Of a DNA stretch of 64,000 nucleotides, positions 26,763 to 35,907 are shown in pieces. Position 1 is the stretch's first letter; every line of letters begins with the position of its first letter. The position numbers were made by a program, and so were the translations under genes. The notes below the pieces were generated by a model, which worked only from the letters and a program-made list of their open reading frames with translations, ran no database searches and was not told where the DNA came from. The stretch comes from Halobacterium sp. DL1 (lineage in GTDB: Archaea > Halobacteriota > Halobacteria > Halobacteriales > Halobacteriaceae). The DNA lies in contig CP007060.1 of NCBI GenBank assembly GCA_000230955.3, forward strand, positions 62,001 through 126,000, read 5' to 3'.

Positions 26763-29540
26763 TCAGGCGCTCGCGACTTCGCGCAGCACGTCGGGCGCCG
26801 CGTCCAGCGCCGCCTCGAGTTTCGAGCCGTCGGGGCCGCCGCCCTGCGCGAAGTCCGCGGGGCCGCCACCGCCACCGCCGACCATCCCGGCGAGTTCGCC
26901 GACGACGTCGCCCGCGTTCACGGGCACGCCGTCCGGCACCGCGACGACGAACTGCGCGCCGTCCGCGCCGGAGCCGACGACCGCTATCTTGCCGTACTGG
27001 ACGAGCGCGTTCGCCGTCGCGCGCAGTTCGCCCATGTCCGAGTCGATGCGCTGGACGACCGCCGTCGTCCCCGCGACGTCGACCTCCTCGCCGTCGGCGC
27101 CGCCAGAGGCGCGGGCCGCCGCGAGCTGCTCTTTCAGGTCCTCGATGGTCTTCGCGCGGTCCTTCCACTCCGTGAAGAACCGCTCGGCAGTCTCGGGCAC
27201 CTCGTTGGGGGAGACGTCGAACGTCTCGGCGGCCGCGAGCAGGTCGTCCTCCGTCGACTGGACGTGCTCGATGGCAGCCGCGCCCGCGGCGAACGTCAGG
27301 CGCTCGACGCCGTCCTGGACGCGCTCGGCGTTCAGAATCTTGATGGTCCCGATTTCGCCGGTGCGGGCCACGTGCGTGCCACCGCAGGCCTGGACGTCCT
27401 CACCGACGTGGACGAGGCGGATGTTCTCCCCCGTCGGCACGCCGCCCTGGTAGAGGTCGAAGCCGTACTTCTCTTCGGCCTCGTGGCGGTGGGGCCACTC
27501 GCGCTGGACGGACGTGTTCTCGCGGACGACATCGTTGGCGACGCGCTCGATCTCCTTCACCGTCTCCCGGTCGAGGCGCTCGAAGTGCTGGACGTCGAGG
27601 CGGGAGCTGTCCGTCCCCTTCTGGGCGCCGGCCTGCCGGATGTGCTCGCCGAGCACCTGCCGGGCCGCGTAGCCGACGACGTGGGTCGCGGTGTGGTGGG
27701 TCATCAGGCGCTCGCGGCGCTCCATGTCGATCTGGCCGCGCACGAACCCGCCCTTCCCCGGATTCTTCTCCGTCCGATGGAGGACGACGTCGCCCTGCTT
27801 CTGGACGTCCACCACGTCGGCCGTGATGTCGTCCGTCGACAGCGTGCCGTGGTCGGCCGGCTGGCCGCCGCCCTCCGGGTAGAACATCGTCTGGTCGAGC
27901 ACGACGTCGTAGGTGGTCTCGCCGTCGACCTCTCGCTCGAACACGTCGAGGACGACCGCCTCGAACTCCGAGCGGTAGGCGTCGTCGTGGTAGAGCGCCT
28001 CCGTCTCCGGGAGGTCGGCGAGGCGGTCGTCGCCCGCGTCGTCGCCCGCGACGGCGCCGTCGGTGTCGTGGCGCTCGGCGACCAGCGAGTAGAAGTTGTC
28101 CGGCGTCTCCACCTCGGCGCCGACGTCCTCGGCGATGTCCGCGACCATGTCGGGCTGGATGCCGTGGGAGTCGTACAGCTCGATCAGCTCCGACGTCGGG
28201 ACGGCTTCGCCGCGCTCGGCGTACTCCTCGGCCAGCTGGCGCACCTTCCGGCCACCCCGGTCGAGCGTCTCGGCGTACTTCTCGAGTTCGCTGCGCACGA
28301 CGCTCCGGATGGTGTCGCGGTTCTGGTAGCCGAGTCGCTCGGCCGCCATGTCGACGAGTTCGTCGAGCGGGACGTCCGCGCCGACGCTGTCGACGAGGCG
28401 CTTGGTGCGCCGCAGCACCATCCGCGCGAGGTAGCCCGTACCGACGTTCGAGGGGACGATGCCATCGCCGAACATGTACGCGAGCACTCGGGAGTGGTCC
28501 GCGATGGCGTAGATCTCCTCGAGCGGTTCGACGAGTTCGCTGAGGCGGGCCGTCTCCACGCCGAGTTTGTCGGCGATGTTGTCGCGGGCCGCCTGCACGT
28601 CCTCGACCTCGTCGATGTCGAGGTTCCCCGAGAGCTTCGCCGCGCGGTGGACGAGCTGCTCCTCCTCCTCGGAGTAGTCGAGCCCGGCCTGCTCCTTGAG
28701 GAACTCGATCATCTCGGGGTAGACCGCCTCGTAGACGGTCGGCGTCCCCTGACTCATCCACGTCCAGCGCTCGACGCCGTAGCCGGTGTCGACGACCCGG
28801 CGGTCCATCCGCGAGTAGCGGTTCCCGTCCTTCATCTTGTACTCCCCATCGGGGTCCTGTTCGAGGGACATGAAGACGAGCGTCGCCAGCTCCAGGCCGC
28901 GGTAGATGACCTCGAAGGCGGGCCCGGCGTTGCCGCCGCCGACCCACGGGTCCTCGATGAACGTCACGTCCTCGAGGGGGACGCCGACCGATTCGAGGAG
29001 TCCCTCGCAGTACTCGACGGTCTGGTCCTTCCAGTACACCTCGCCCTCGTAGGCGTAGTCGGTGTCCGGGTCGGCGTTGAACGCGTGGTGGCCGAGCATC
29101 TCGAAGGCCATCGTGTGCCGCCCCGTCTTCCCGACGTTGTCGATGTCCTGCATCCGGATGCAGGGCTGGGAGACGACCAGCGGGTTCGCGGGTGGCGGCG
29201 ACGCCCCCGAGGTGACGTGGGGCTGGAAGTCGTAGATGGACGCCTGCGTGAGCAGCACGTCGTCGCGCCACCGGTTGGCCGCCACGGGGTACGGGTCGAT
29301 TCGCTCGTGGCCCTCCGACTCGAAGTACGAGAGGATGTGCTCGCGCATCTCCGTCAGCGAGTACGACTCGTCGAAGCCGGGGTCGTCGATGAACTGGTAG
29401 TCCTCGCAGGGCGGTTCGCCGCAGGTCTCTCGGTCGTGGTCGCGGGTCCAGAAGTACACGCCACACTCCGTGCACTCCTTCCGCTCGAAGTCCTCCTCCT
29501 CGAAGTAGTCGAGGCGGTACTCCGACTCAAGCTCGCTCAT
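26763..29540 (-). CDS. alaS: Alanyl-tRNA synthetase
   Basis: A 925-residue class II aminoacyl-tRNA synthetase that charges tRNA(Ala). The archaeal N-terminal zinc-like segment ([20 protein letters not shown], in parts) is followed by the catalytic core with [14 protein letters not shown]. The editing domain has [11 protein letters not shown] and [13 protein letters not shown] zinc/active residues, and the C-terminal domain ends with the glycine-rich [18 protein letters not shown]. Start ATG 29540 is fixed by the family N-terminus [13 protein letters not shown]; the frame is open upstream. Confidence 0.97.
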   Translation of the reverse strand: MSELESEYRLDYFEEEDFERKECTECGVYFWTRDHDRETCGEPPCEDYQFIDDPGFDESYSLTEMREHILSYFESEGHERIDPYPVAANRWRDDVLLTQASIYDFQPHVTSGASPPPANPLVVSQPCIRMQDIDNVGKTGRHTMAFEMLGHHAFNADPDTDYAYEGEVYWKDQTVEYCEGLLESVGVPLEDVTFIEDPWVGGGNAGPAFEVIYRGLELATLVFMSLEQDPDGEYKMKDGNRYSRMDRRVVDTGYGVERWTWMSQGTPTVYEAVYPEMIEFLKEQAGLDYSEEEEQLVHRAAKLSGNLDIDEVEDVQAARDNIADKLGVETARLSELVEPLEEIYAIADHSRVLAYMFGDGIVPSNVGTGYLARMVLRRTKRLVDSVGADVPLDELVDMAAERLGYQNRDTIRSVVRSELEKYAETLDRGGRKVRQLAEEYAERGEAVPTSELIELYDSHGIQPDMVADIAEDVGAEVETPDNFYSLVAERHDTDGAVAGDDAGDDRLADLPETEALYHDDAYRSEFEAVVLDVFEREVDGETTYDVVLDQTMFYPEGGGQPADHGTLSTDDITADVVDVQKQGDVVLHRTEKNPGKGGFVRGQIDMERRERLMTHHTATHVVGYAARQVLGEHIRQAGAQKGTDSSRLDVQHFERLDRETVKEIERVANDVVRENTSVQREWPHRHEAEEKYGFDLYQGGVPTGENIRLVHVGEDVQACGGTHVARTGEIGTIKILNAERVQDGVERLTFAAGAAAIEHVQSTEDDLLAAAETFDVSPNEVPETAERFFTEWKDRAKTIEDLKEQLAAARASGGADGEEVDVAGTTAVVQRIDSDMGELRATANALVQYGKIAVVGSGADGAQFVVAVPDGVPVNAGDVVGELAGMVGGGGGGPADFAQGGGPDGSKLEAALDAAPDVLREVASA

Positions 29541-29676
29541 TGCCAGTAGGTGGCCGACCGACGAGTAAAACAGTTCCGGGAGCGCGAGACGCCTGCTAGC
29601 ACCGTTAACGCGGCATCTCGGGCCACGTGAGCGGTGAGCGACAGCCTTACGCCACGTCCATCCTAACCGTCCGGCC

Positions 29677-30957
29677 ATGACACGACGCCGTCTCTCGCGG
29701 CGCGCCCTCCTCGCTGCGCTCGGTTCGACGGCGGCTGCCACCGCCGGCTGTACCGCACCCTCGCGGTCCCAGCGGACGACGGAGCGACCGTCTTCCGACA
29801 GCGAGGGCACGGACGACCCCGAAATCTCGCTCTCGGGCGACGACGCCTGGACCACCTACGGATACGACCCCGGCCACAGCGGCCACAACCCGAATGCCGC
29901 CGGTCCCGACGCGGACCCGACGCAGGTGTGGGGGTCGTACGTCGAGGGCATCTACACGCTCCGGGAACCCGCCGTCGCGGACGGCCGCGTCTACGTGGGC
30001 AGCGAGCAGTCGATGTGGGCGTTCGACGCCACGAACGGCGACCAGGCCTGGAAGACCGACCTCGGCTCGATGCCCCACCAGTACCCGCCGACGTACGCAG
30101 ACGACACGCTCTACGTCGTCTCCAAGGAGTCCGGCGGCGTGAACAACACTGCCCCGGGCTACGTGCGGGCGCTAGACCCCGAGGACGGCGGGATACGGTG
30201 GTCCACGGGGCTCCCGGTCACGTCGACGGTGGCCCACGACGGCGAGACGCTCTACGTCGCCGCGAAGGAGTCCGGGACCGGTTACGTGCGTGCGCTCGAC
30301 GCCGAGACCGGCGACCCCGGCTGGCGATTCGACGTCCCCGACGCCTCGCGGAGCTACGTCACGGGGACGCCCACGTACGCCGACGGCACGCTGTTCGTCG
30401 CCGCCACGCACGTCGCGGACGACGGCTCGAAGACCGGCGCGCTGTACGCCCTCGACCCCGAAGACGGCAGTGTGAACTGGTCGCGGGACGCCGACAGCGC
30501 GCTCCCCGTCGCGCCTGTCGTCGCGAACGACCGCGTCCACCTCGCCGCCCGCGGCGGCACCGTCCGCGCGTTCTCCCTCGACGGCGAGGCGGCGTGGACG
30601 GCGGACACGGGCGCGAGGGTGTACACCCGGCCGACGTACGCGGACGGGCGGCTGTTCGTGCTCACCACCTCGGACATCGTCGCCTACGACGACGCGGGCG
30701 ATGAACTGTGGCGCGCCGGCAGCGAGCGGACCCAGATGACGGGGATGACCGTCGCGGAGGAGACGCTGTACGTCGGCGGCGAACCGCTGTTCGCCCTCGA
30801 CGTGACCGACGGCTCCGTCACCTTCGACCTCGAGGTGGGCGTCTTCCACGGCTCCTTCGGCGCCCCCGTCGTCGTCGACGACGTGCTGTACGCGGGCATC
30901 TGCATCAAGGAGGCCGCCGGCGGGCAGTACGACAACTACGTCCGGGCGTACGTGTAG
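29677..30957 (+). CDS. PQQ-like beta-propeller Tat lipoprotein
   Basis: A 426-residue surface protein. The signal reads [16 protein letters not shown] with lipobox TAGC. The mature part is an eight-bladed propeller of PQQ-like repeats, each with the pattern YALDPEDG..W (for example [41 protein letters not shown]). These proteins are BamB-like or quinoprotein-like; no quinone-binding active site can be seen, so a structural or binding role is more likely. It diverges from alaS. Confidence 0.85.
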   Translation: MTRRRLSRRALLAALGSTAAATAGCTAPSRSQRTTERPSSDSEGTDDPEISLSGDDAWTTYGYDPGHSGHNPNAAGPDADPTQVWGSYVEGIYTLREPAVADGRVYVGSEQSMWAFDATNGDQAWKTDLGSMPHQYPPTYADDTLYVVSKESGGVNNTAPGYVRALDPEDGGIRWSTGLPVTSTVAHDGETLYVAAKESGTGYVRALDAETGDPGWRFDVPDASRSYVTGTPTYADGTLFVAATHVADDGSKTGALYALDPEDGSVNWSRDADSALPVAPVVANDRVHLAARGGTVRAFSLDGEAAWTADTGARVYTRPTYADGRLFVLTTSDIVAYDDAGDELWRAGSERTQMTGMTVAEETLYVGGEPLFALDVTDGSVTFDLEVGVFHGSFGAPVVVDDVLYAGICIKEAAGGQYDNYVRAYV

Positions 30958-31052
30958 CGGGGGCTGCTCCCGCCCGCGTGCTCGTCCGCCACGACGGGGC
31001 GAGTGGGTCCGCCTCCCGCAGCGATAAACCGCGCGAACTCCTTGTTCGACGC

Positions 31053-32102
31053 ATGGGACGCATGGTCGACGGCGAGTGGCGAACCGAGGAAGAACAGATC
31101 GACCACGACGACGAGGGTGAGTTCGAGCGCGACACCACCAGCTTCCGCGACTGGGTCGGCGAGGACTACCCCGCAGAGTCCGGCCGCTACCACCTCTACG
31201 TCTCCTACGCCTGCCCGTGGGCCCACCGCACGCTGCTCGTGCGGGCCCTGAAGGGCCTCGAGGACGCCATCTCCGTGAGCGTCGTCGACCCCGTGCGCTA
31301 CGACCAGGGCTGGGAGTTCGACGCGGACGTACCAGGCGCCACTCCTGACCACCTGTTCGACTCGGAGTACCTTCGCGAGGTGTACGCCCGGGCCGACGAG
31401 AACTACACGGGCCGGGTGACGGTTCCAGTCCTCTACGACACCGAGGCGGACACCATCGTGAACAACGAGAGCGAGGAGATCATGCGGATGTTCGACGGCG
31501 CCTTCGACGAGCTCGCGACCCGGGACGTCGACCTCTACCCGGAGGGCTACCAGGACGAGATCGACTCTCGCATCGAGGATATCTACACCCCCATCAACAA
31601 CGGCGTCTACCGCGCGGGCTTCGCGGGCGGCCAGCGCGCCTACACGAAGGCCGTCGAGGAGCTGTTCGCGGCGCTCGACGAGTACGACGACCTGCTCGCC
31701 GACCAGCGCTACCTCGCCGGCGACCGCCTCACGCTCGCGGACGTGGCGATGTTCACCACGCTGTACCGTTTCGACGAGGTCTACCACACGCACTTCAAGT
31801 GCAACCACAAGCAGATCGCGGACTACGACAACCTCTGGCCGTACCTCCGCGAACTCTGCCAGTTGGGCGCCGCCGAACGGAGTGAGGGGACGCCGAACAA
31901 ACGAACGGGGAGCGAAGCGACTCGCGAGTCGACGGGCGTCGAGGACACTCTCCACATGGACCACGTGAAGAACCACTACTACCGGAGCCACGCCCAGTTG
32001 AACCCCAAGCGCATCGTGCCCGTCGGGCCGGACCCCGACTTCTTCGCTCCCCACGACCGCGACGAACTCCCCGGCGGCCCGCCCGAGGCGCTGGGGCAGT
32101 GA
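31053..32102 (+). CDS. Xi-class glutathione S-transferase-like reductase with in-frame insertion
   Basis: A 349-residue glutathionyl-hydroquinone-reductase-family protein. The thioredoxin-like domain has the catalytic cysteine in SYACPWAHR (Cys54), then VTVPVLYD and NNESEEIMRMF. The helical domain has RYLAGDRLTLADVAMFTTLYRFD and DHVKNHYYRSHAQLNPKRIVPVGP (parts), which are diagnostic. Residues about 272-295 (GAAERSEGTPNKRTGSEATR onward) are an extra Arg/Glu/Thr-rich stretch not expected in the family and resemble intergenic repeat DNA (see findings). The electron donor in haloarchaea would be gamma-glutamylcysteine. Confidence 0.88.
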   Translation: MGRMVDGEWRTEEEQIDHDDEGEFERDTTSFRDWVGEDYPAESGRYHLYVSYACPWAHRTLLVRALKGLEDAISVSVVDPVRYDQGWEFDADVPGATPDHLFDSEYLREVYARADENYTGRVTVPVLYDTEADTIVNNESEEIMRMFDGAFDELATRDVDLYPEGYQDEIDSRIEDIYTPINNGVYRAGFAGGQRAYTKAVEELFAALDEYDDLLADQRYLAGDRLTLADVAMFTTLYRFDEVYHTHFKCNHKQIADYDNLWPYLRELCQLGAAERSEGTPNKRTGSEATRESTGVEDTLHMDHVKNHYYRSHAQLNPKRIVPVGPDPDFFAPHDRDELPGGPPEALGQ

Positions 32103-32134
32103 ACTAATTTACGGCGGGCCGTCGTCGTCCCCGT

Positions 32135-32614
32135 ATGGACCTCTCACGCGACGACCTCCCCGGTCTCGTCGTCGCCATCGTCATCTGCGAGGTGGTCGGC
32201 GCCGCGCCCGCGCTCGTCACCGCGACCGGCTCGGGGACGTGGTACGACACGCTCTTGCGGCCCGCGCTCGCCCCGCCGAACTGGGTGTTCGGACCGGTCT
32301 GGACGACGCTGTTCGCGCTGCTCGGCGTCGCCGTCTACCTCGTGTTGCGTGACGCCAGCGGCCGCCAGCGAGCGGTCGCGTTCGGTCTGTTCGTCGCGCA
32401 GTACGTGCTCAACGTCTCGTGGACGCTCGTCTTCTTCGGGGGCCAGGACATCGGCGGCGGTCTCGCCGTCATCGCCGCGCTCTGGGCGCTCATCGTCGCG
32501 ACGCTCGCGGCGTTCTGGCGGGTGCGGCCCGCAGCGGGCGCGCTGCTCGTGCCCTATCTCGCCTGGGTCACGTTCGCCGCCTACCTCAACTACGCGTTCT
32601 GGGCGCTGAACTGA
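32135..32614 (+). CDS. tspO: TspO/MBR family membrane protein
   Basis: A 159-residue five-helix membrane protein. The family signature is WYDTLLRPALAPPNWVFGPVW (parts), with NVSWTLVFFGGQ and the closing PYLAWVTFAAYLNYAFWALN. TspO proteins bind porphyrins and modulate stress or tetrapyrrole metabolism. TAATTTA lies 24-30 bp upstream of the ATG, just after the GST stop codon, so it has its own promoter. Confidence 0.92.
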   Translation: MDLSRDDLPGLVVAIVICEVVGAAPALVTATGSGTWYDTLLRPALAPPNWVFGPVWTTLFALLGVAVYLVLRDASGRQRAVAFGLFVAQYVLNVSWTLVFFGGQDIGGGLAVIAALWALIVATLAAFWRVRPAAGALLVPYLAWVTFAAYLNYAFWALN

Positions 32615-32617
32615 CGG

Positions 32618-32935
32618 TCAGGCGTCCTCGTCGTCGCTCTCGGTGCTGTCGCGGTGTTCGGCGTTCACGCCGATTCCCTGCTGGTCCCACTCGCGGAGCT
32701 GGTCGTCGATGGAGCGCAGGATGTCGTTCGTGTCGGTGTCCATCCCGTCGGCAATCTGCATGACGTAGCCGGCGATGAGGCTGACGTGCGGCGAGAAGTC
32801 GCTCCGGTCGCGGGGGTCGTTCTGGATGAACAGCTCCGGCCCGGTGGGCGCGTGGTAGAGCACCGCCATCGGTATCTCGTCGAGTTCCGTGACTGCCTCG
32901 ATGGTCTTCTGCTGGAATTCGTTGAGGTCTGCCAT
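32618..32935 (-). CDS. Conserved-looking hypothetical protein
   Basis: A 105-residue soluble acidic protein starting MADLNEFQQKTIEAVTELDEIPMAVL (parts) with an amphipathic helix, a beta stretch FIQNDPRDRSDFSPHVSLIAG, a second helix ending IDDQLREW and an acidic tail. I do not recognise the family. It ends 3 bp from the tspO stop codon and starts 68 bp downstream of rfcS on the same strand, so it may be co-transcribed with rfcS. Confidence 0.6.
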   Translation of the reverse strand: MADLNEFQQKTIEAVTELDEIPMAVLYHAPTGPELFIQNDPRDRSDFSPHVSLIAGYVMQIADGMDTDTNDILRSIDDQLREWDQQGIGVNAEHRDSTESDDEDA

Positions 32936-33003
32936 ACCTCCACGGTGCCGACGCGCCGGGAAGAATCCTGCTGTTCGACGGGTCGCGCCAGAGCGACCGT
33001 CTG

Positions 33004-33975
33004 TCAGTCCTGCGCTCGGAGCGCGACCGACGCCAGCAGTGCCTCTAGCTGGACGCGCTCGTTGGCGCCCTCCGCGATGCGGAAGTCGGCCTCGCCGAGG
33101 CGGTCGAGCAGGCGGACCGCGGCCTCCTCCTCGACATCGAACGACCAGACCGAGCGGTGGATCTGGTCGATGATGTCGCCGCCCGCGAGGCCGCGGTTCG
33201 TCAGCAGGTCGTCGAGCGTCGAGCGAGCGGCCGTGAAGTCGCCGTCCAGCGCCTCGGTCACCATCCCCTCGATCTCCTCGGGGCGGGCGGTCGCGGTGAT
33301 GGCGTAGACGACCTCCTCGTCGACGGCGTCGCCGGTCGCGGAGGCCGCCTGCAGGGCGTTGATGGCGCGGCGCATGTCGCCGTCGGCGGCGTAGACGAGC
33401 GCGTCGATGCCGGCCTCCGTGTACTCCAGGTCCTCGCGGCCCGCGATGTCCCGGAGGTGGGCGGCGACCGCGTCGTCGTCGATCTGGGAGAACCGGAAGA
33501 CGGCACAGCGGGACTGGATGGGGTCGATGATCTTCGAGGAGTAGTTGCAGGAGAGGATGAACCGCGTGTTGTTCGAGAACTGCTCCATCGTGCGGCGGAG
33601 CGCGGACTGGGCGTCGTCGGTGAGCGCGTCGGCCTCGTCGAGGAAGATGACGCGGTAGTCGTAGCCGCCGAAGGAGGCCCGCGCGAAGTTCTTGATGCGG
33701 TCCCGGACCACGTCGATGCCGCGCTGGTCGCTGGCGTTCAACTCGAGGAAGTTCTCCTGCCAGTCGTCGCCGTATATCTCCTTGGCGATAGAGACGGCGG
33801 ATGCGGTCTTCCCGGTGCCGGCGGGGCCCGCGAACAGCAGGTGCGGGAGGTCGTCCCGGTCGACGTAGCTCTGGAGGCGCTCCGTGATGTCGGGGTGGCC
33901 GACGACGTCCTCGAGTCGCTCCGGCCGGTACTTCTCGACCCAGATTTCCTGCCGTCCGCCGGCGGCGTCTGCCAT
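33004..33975 (-). CDS. rfcS: Replication factor C small subunit
   Basis: A 323-residue AAA+ clamp-loader subunit that opens the PCNA ring at primer ends. It has [20 protein letters not shown], Walker [13 protein letters not shown], Walker [21 protein letters not shown] (parts), the SRC motif [14 protein letters not shown]. No intein is present. It lies 2.4 kb from samp2, a neighbourhood I recall from other haloarchaea. Confidence 0.96.
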   Translation of the reverse strand: MADAAGGRQEIWVEKYRPERLEDVVGHPDITERLQSYVDRDDLPHLLFAGPAGTGKTASAVSIAKEIYGDDWQENFLELNASDQRGIDVVRDRIKNFARASFGGYDYRVIFLDEADALTDDAQSALRRTMEQFSNNTRFILSCNYSSKIIDPIQSRCAVFRFSQIDDDAVAAHLRDIAGREDLEYTEAGIDALVYAADGDMRRAINALQAASATGDAVDEEVVYAITATARPEEIEGMVTEALDGDFTAARSTLDDLLTNRGLAGGDIIDQIHRSVWSFDVEEEAAVRLLDRLGEADFRIAEGANERVQLEALLASVALRAQD

Positions 33976-34045
33976 GTGGTCTGCGTGGCACTACCCGGAC
34001 TTAAACTCCGCGAGACGGGCGGCGGCCACGCGGACGAACGAAGTA

Positions 34046-34147
34046 AGGCCGCGGTTTGAACGAGCGGCGACTACGGAGCCGCAAGCCGCGCGGTCGACCA
34101 ACGGGAGGCCGCGGTTCGAACGAGCGGTGAGCGAAGCGACCCGCGAG
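34046..34147. repeat. 60-bp-period direct repeat in intergenic region
   Basis: AGGCCGCGGTT(T/C)GAACGAGCGG occurs at 34046-34067 and again at 34106-34127, exactly 60 bp apart. The second copy runs into GAGCGAAGCGACCCGCGAG (34129-34147), which recurs with one difference inside the GST gene at 31910-31928. It fills the gap between rfcS and the bactofilin-like gene; no small gene is seen there. Confidence 0.55.
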
Positions 34148-34209
34148 GCACGCGGACGCGGCCCCACGCTGCGGATACGCTTATGTGCATCACTGTTGAT
34201 AGGTTCGCC

Positions 34210-35295
34210 ATGGACACGTCCTCAACTGGACCCCGGAGAGCGCTCGCCCTCGCAGTCCTCGTCGTGCTCTCGATGCCCCTGCTCGCGGGCGTCGCGGCGG
34301 CCGACGAGCGGGCGGGCGGCACCATCGTCGTCGAGGAGGGCGAGACGGTCACCGGCGGACTGCAGGCGACGGGTGGCACCGTGGTCGTGCGCGGCACCGT
34401 GGAGGGCGACCTCCAGGCGTTCGCCGGTAACGTCGAGATAGCCGAGACCGGCACCGTCACCGGCGACCTCCAGGGTGCGGCCGGGTCGGTGCGCATCGCG
34501 GGCACCGTCGAAGAGGACGTGGAGGTCGCGGCCGGGAGCTTCACCATCGCCCAGTCCGGCACCGTCGGCGGTGACGTGGAGGCCGCCGCCGGGTCGTTCC
34601 TGCTGGACGGCACTGTCGAGGGGTCAGTGCAGGTCGGCGCCGGCAGCATCACGCTCGCCGACGGCGCGGTCGTCGGGGGCGACTTCGTCTACGACGGCGA
34701 ACTCACCCGCGCGGGCGGCGCGACCGTCGACGGGGAACTCCGAGAGGACCCCGACCTCGCCCTCGACGTCTTCCCGGGGATTCCGGCCTTCGTCGGCTGG
34801 CTGGCGACGCTGTTCAGCATCCTGCTGACGCTGGTCGTCGGCGCGCTGCTGCTCGCCGTGTTCCCCGGCACCTCCGCGGCCATCGCGGAGCGCGCCATCT
34901 CCTCGACGCTGCGCACGCTCGGAGTCGGCTTCCTCGCGCTGCTCGCCGGCCCGCTGCTGTTCGTCCTGCTGCTGGTGACGATCGTCGGCATCCCGCTGGC
35001 GGTCCTCTGGTTGCTCCTGTACGTCGTGGTGCTGTTGCTGTCGTTCGTCTGGGGCGAGTACGCGGTGGGCGCGGCGCTGCTCTCGTTGGGGGACTACGAC
35101 AACCGCTGGGCCGCGCTCGTGGTCGGCGTGCTCGTGGTGTTCGTGCTCGGCCGCGTGCCCATCCTCGGCGGTATCGTTGAGTTCGTCGTCCTCCTGCTCG
35201 GTCTCGGGGGGCTCTCGCTCTCCCTCGTCGGCTGGGGGCGTCGCCGACGCCGGCGCCGAGACACCGAGGCGACGATGCGCACCGACGAGTCCTGA
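34210..35295 (+). CDS. Exported bactofilin-like beta-helix with membrane C-terminus
   Basis: A 361-residue protein. A signal peptide (RRALALAVLVVLSMPLLAGVAAA in parts) is followed by about 150 residues of right-handed beta-helix repeats of the type GTVEGDLQAFAG, GTVTGDLQGAAG, GTVGGDVEAAAG, as in bactofilins/polymer-forming proteins. Residues 200-340 then form four or five transmembrane helices and the end is Arg-rich. The repeats would lie outside the cell, unlike cytoplasmic bactofilins. ATG 34210 is chosen: it follows TTATGTG by about 25 bp and starts the signal peptide. Confidence 0.75.
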   Translation: MDTSSTGPRRALALAVLVVLSMPLLAGVAAADERAGGTIVVEEGETVTGGLQATGGTVVVRGTVEGDLQAFAGNVEIAETGTVTGDLQGAAGSVRIAGTVEEDVEVAAGSFTIAQSGTVGGDVEAAAGSFLLDGTVEGSVQVGAGSITLADGAVVGGDFVYDGELTRAGGATVDGELREDPDLALDVFPGIPAFVGWLATLFSILLTLVVGALLLAVFPGTSAAIAERAISSTLRTLGVGFLALLAGPLLFVLLLVTIVGIPLAVLWLLLYVVVLLLSFVWGEYAVGAALLSLGDYDNRWAALVVGVLVVFVLGRVPILGGIVEFVVLLLGLGGLSLSLVGWGRRRRRRRDTEATMRTDES

Positions 35296-35333
35296 CCGCA
35301 CGGCTGAAGGTTGCCCGCCGGCTACCCCGGTGC

Positions 35334-35531
35334 ATGCAGGTGACCGTCGAGGTGGTCGGCGAGGACACCCACGAGTTCGACGTGACCGACGAGACGTACG
35401 CCGACCTCCTCGAAGCAGTCGAGTTGAGTCCGCACGAGGTCTCCGTGATGGTCGACGGCCGCCCCGTCCCGGAGGACCAGCCGGTCGAGGCCGACCACGT
35501 GCGGGTGCTGCGACTCATCCGTGGCGGGTAG
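35334..35531 (+). CDS. samp2: Small archaeal modifier protein 2 (ubiquitin-like)
   Basis: A 65-residue beta-grasp protein that ends in Gly-Gly (LRLIRGG), the hallmark of ubiquitin-like modifiers. The core VTVEVVGED, YADLLEAVELSPHEVSVMVDGRP (parts) and EDQPVEADHVRVLRL closely follows Haloferax SAMP2. SAMP2 is attached to lysines of proteins and also donates sulfur for tRNA thiolation. It is directly followed, overlapping by at most 11 bp, by a GNAT acetyltransferase. Confidence 0.92.
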   Translation: MQVTVEVVGEDTHEFDVTDETYADLLEAVELSPHEVSVMVDGRPVPEDQPVEADHVRVLRLIRGG

Positions 35532-35532
35532 C

Positions 35533-35904
35533 GTGCAGGTTCGAGATGCGTCGACCCGCGACCACCTCGGCGTGATGCGGGTGCTCGACGGCGCGAACCT
35601 CGAACTCTCCGCGGCGACGGCCGAGAACCGCATCGAGGCCGGCACCGTCCTCGTCGCGGACGACGACAACCGCATCGTCGGCGCGCTCGTGGCAATGCTC
35701 AGGGACGAGGGCGCCCACGTCGAGGCCGTCGCGGTCCGCCGAAAGCGCCGCGCGAGCGGTATCGGTTCCGCGCTCGTCGAGGCCGCGGCCGACCGGTGGA
35801 CGCCGCTCACCGCGGACTTCGACCCGCCAGTCAAACCGTTCTACGACGCGCTCGGCTTCGACTGCGAGAGAAGAGGCGACCGCTACCGCGGCGTCCGCGA
35901 CTGA
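35533..35904 (+). CDS. GNAT-family N-acetyltransferase
   Basis: A 123-residue acyltransferase fold. The acetyl-CoA binding loop is VAVRRKRRASGIGSALVEAA, preceded by the beta strand EAVAVRR and followed by FYDALGFD. The GTG at 35533 gives VQVRDASTRDHLGVMRVL, the usual domain start; a GTG at 35521, inside the samp2 gene, would add four residues. Tight linkage to samp2 suggests co-translation; whether it acts on proteins or a metabolite is unknown. Confidence 0.8.
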   Translation: MQVRDASTRDHLGVMRVLDGANLELSAATAENRIEAGTVLVADDDNRIVGALVAMLRDEGAHVEAVAVRRKRRASGIGSALVEAAADRWTPLTADFDPPVKPFYDALGFDCERRGDRYRGVRD

Positions 35905-35907
35905 GCC

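Noticed and set aside
26754-29549. A 931-codon plus-strand frame opposite alaS
   Set aside because: Its length comes from the absence of stop codons in GC-rich antisense DNA; alaS on the minus strand has all expected motifs.
34111-34120. GGTTCGAA resembling a tRNA T-loop
   Set aside because: No acceptor stem, anticodon arm or D arm could be paired around it; it belongs to the 60-bp-period repeat.
34046-34127. Repeats near 34 kb as a CRISPR array
   Set aside because: Only two copies are seen, there is no Cas gene and the spacer sequence shows no further repeat units.
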